From positions 1-8,491 of the forward strand of contig DXJM01000375.1 in NCBI GenBank assembly GCA_019057355.1: a stretch of DNA of 8,491 bases, in the 5' to 3' direction. The notes beneath the pieces were generated by a model. The model ran no database searches. It had not been told where the DNA came from and saw only the letters and a list, made by a program, of their open reading frames with translations. Every line of letters begins with the position of its first letter. The stretch's first letter is position 1. The stretch comes from Promethearchaeota archaeon (lineage in GTDB: Archaea; Asgardarchaeota; Lokiarchaeia; Sigyniarchaeales; SOKP01). A program made the position numbers and the translations under genes. Below are positions 7,327-8,491 of this stretch, in pieces.

Positions 7327-8388
7327 TTATTGTTCCTTTCCAAAAGCAAGCCTTATTAAATCCACTCTTTTTTTAGCTTTTTCCAGGTTGAGATGTGCTT
7401 TACCTGGTGTATCATTTAAAATAAAAGGATATCTTGCCAATATTTTTCTGTCATTTTCTTCAATTGGTTCATTTTTTTTCAATTTATCGATAATTAGCAT
7501 GATTTCAGTATAGTTTTTTGAGGCAGCATTTTCATATAATTGATTGAGCATGAACTCTGAATATCCTTGATTTTGAATGGTTTTAATAAGATCATCAAAC
7601 CTAACACTCGGTGATAAATATGTACCATTCAAGCGAGGATCTTTCTTACTTGCGCTTAATTTTTCAAAAATTTCATTATTATTACCATTTTTCACGTGGT
7701 AGGGAATGAAGTCAGGGATGAATTCACCAGATTCTATCAGATTTAATATGATAGGAGTTATTTCATTGCTGGTTTCATTTAGATCTGAATTTAAAAAATG
7801 CTTAAGAATGGCAATTTTGATCAATTGTTTGAGATTCACCACTTCCCAATTATTCGTATGTGCCACAATTGAATTAATGTCAAAGGAGATTCTTGGATTT
7901 TTTTCTGAGATTTCCCTTAAAATCGCTTCTCGTTCTATATTGCTTAATATCGGTATATTAATGAAAAGATCAAATGCTTTATATAAATCAATTGAATTAT
8001 CTATAAATTCTTGATATTCTGTTATAATCCATGCAAGGATGACATTTTTTTCTTTATAAGACATTAACTCAAATTTATCATGCCAATGATCGAGAAAACT
8101 ACTTAATAGGCTTCTTCCTTCAAGAATTCTCTTTATATTTTTAGATTGATGTATTACTATTATTTTTTTATTTGTTTTTTCACTCAAGGTATTTTTTTCA
8201 GTTTCACGTTCATTAGAACTAAGAACTTCCAATTTTTTATTTAGATCATCGATGAATTTATCTGGAGTTCTATGAATTTCATTAGCGTTTATTTCAATAA
8301 AATCCAGATAATAATTTTTTGATATTACCTTCAAGTAGTCTATTAAATCCGTGCCAGAATGAGAATTTATTAAAAGGGTTCCTTTTGG
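7327..8388 (-). CDS. AAA+-fold protein with degenerate ATPase motifs, 5'-incomplete, first gene of the SMC operon
   Basis: The first usable start is TTG at 8334 (335 residues), but the frame stays open for 18 more codons to 8388 and those codons are clearly homologous to an AAA+ domain, so the gene is 5'-truncated. Using 8388 as codon 1, PKGTLLI leads into NSHSGTDL (8-15), standing where AAA proteins have PKGVLLYGPPGTGKT; the Walker Lys is Asp14. FIEINANEI at 30-38 is typical AAA sequence. IIVIHQ at 76-81 replaces Walker B IIFIDE. TEYQEFID at 123-130 parallels sensor 1 TNRPEFID, with Asn changed to Glu. AFDLFINIP parallels RFD..I.IP, with the arginine finger changed to Ala. A helical lid follows (EREAILREIS; FDINSIVAHT; LKQLIKIAIL), then about 145 further residues I do not recognise. 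It is therefore probably a non-hydrolysing pseudo-AAA+. It sits 15 bases before the SMC gene, suggesting a subunit, loader or regulator of that complex. The fold is inferred by eye. Confidence 0.75.
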   Translation of the reverse strand, partial: PKGTLLINSHSGTDLIDYLKVISKNYYLDFIEINANEIHRTPDKFIDDLNKKLEVLSSNERETEKNTLSEKTNKKIIVIHQSKNIKRILEGRSLLSSFLDHWHDKFELMSYKEKNVILAWIITEYQEFIDNSIDLYKAFDLFINIPILSNIEREAILREISEKNPRISFDINSIVAHTNNWEVVNLKQLIKIAILKHFLNSDLNETSNEITPIILNLIESGEFIPDFIPYHVKNGNNNEIFEKLSASKKDPRLNGTYLSPSVRFDDLIKTIQNQGYSEFMLNQLYENAASKNYTEIMLIIDKLKKNEPIEENDRKILARYPFILNDTPGKAHLNLEKAKKRVDLIRLAFGKEQ

Positions 8389-8491
8389 CTAAAAAAAAAA
8401 ACAAATAGATACAACACCCCCAGCCCCCCCACCCAACAATAACCAACCATGCCCCTCATGATAGCTAGGCCGTGCTGCATAGTCCTCTATT
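8389..8491. other. Compositionally foreign tail, probable contig-end artefact
   Basis: From 8391 there are 11 A residues, then 90 bases with about 52% G+C (47 of 90), C-rich on the plus strand with C-runs at 8417-8421, 8424-8430 and 8432-8434. The adjoining kilobases are near 30% G+C. The frame of the AAA+-like gene hits a stop at 8389-8391, exactly at this boundary, although homology requires it to continue. No gene, tRNA or repeat unit is visible here. Low-quality read-end sequence or a misjoin is more likely than genuine locus sequence. Confidence 0.65.

Noticed and set aside
4010..8014. Several plus-strand open frames (4010-4198, 5801-6046, 6146-6412, 7706-8014)
   Set aside because: All lie antisense within the SMC or AAA+-like gene. 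Their Ser/Leu/Phe-rich translations mirror Lys/Glu-rich coding on the other strand.
8417..8434. G-quadruplex-like G-runs on the minus strand
   Set aside because: Only three separate G-tracts are present, and they lie in the suspect tail, so no biological role is supported.

Overview
The window is AT-rich (roughly 30% G+C by eye) and looks archaeal. A TATA-like box sits about 24-28 bases before the ATG of one gene, with no ribosome site between them, which suggests leaderless transcription. Other genes use GGAGG-type ribosome sites, and a MglA/COG2229-like small GTPase is present. An Asgard-type (Promethearchaeota) archaeon would fit, but this is inference from gene content and composition, not a firm assignment.

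Layout: two plus-strand genes at 64-1501 form a probable operon, an unrecognised 267-residue protein followed by a small GTPase whose G3 motif is degenerate. After a 161-base gap with a T-run and a TATA-like element comes a plus-strand NAD-dependent epimerase/dehydratase (extended SDR) at 1663-2661. It converges, 24 bases apart, on a minus-strand operon filling 2686-8388.

That operon is the main interest. In transcription order it encodes (1) an AAA+-fold protein whose Walker A, Walker B, sensor 1 and arginine-finger positions are all substituted, so it is probably a pseudo-ATPase; (2) a full-length 1145-residue SMC ATPase with intact catalytic motifs, a hinge and two long coiled-coil arms; (3) a short ScpA-like kleisin; and (4) a ScpB-like tandem winged-helix (kite) protein. 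Junctions are 15, 0 and 6 bases, so the four are very likely co-expressed. The SMC, kleisin and kite would form a ring-shaped DNA-organising ATPase. The AAA+-like protein may be a fourth subunit, a loader or a regulator. The SMC head has traits that, from memory of the families, recall eukaryotic Smc5 more than canonical archaeal SMC.

The right edge (about 8389-8491) differs from the rest: an 11-A homopolymer, then C-rich sequence of about 52% G+C. The reading frame and AAA+ homology of the first operon gene break exactly where this begins. The gene is therefore 5'-incomplete, and the tail is probably a contig-end artefact or a foreign junction.
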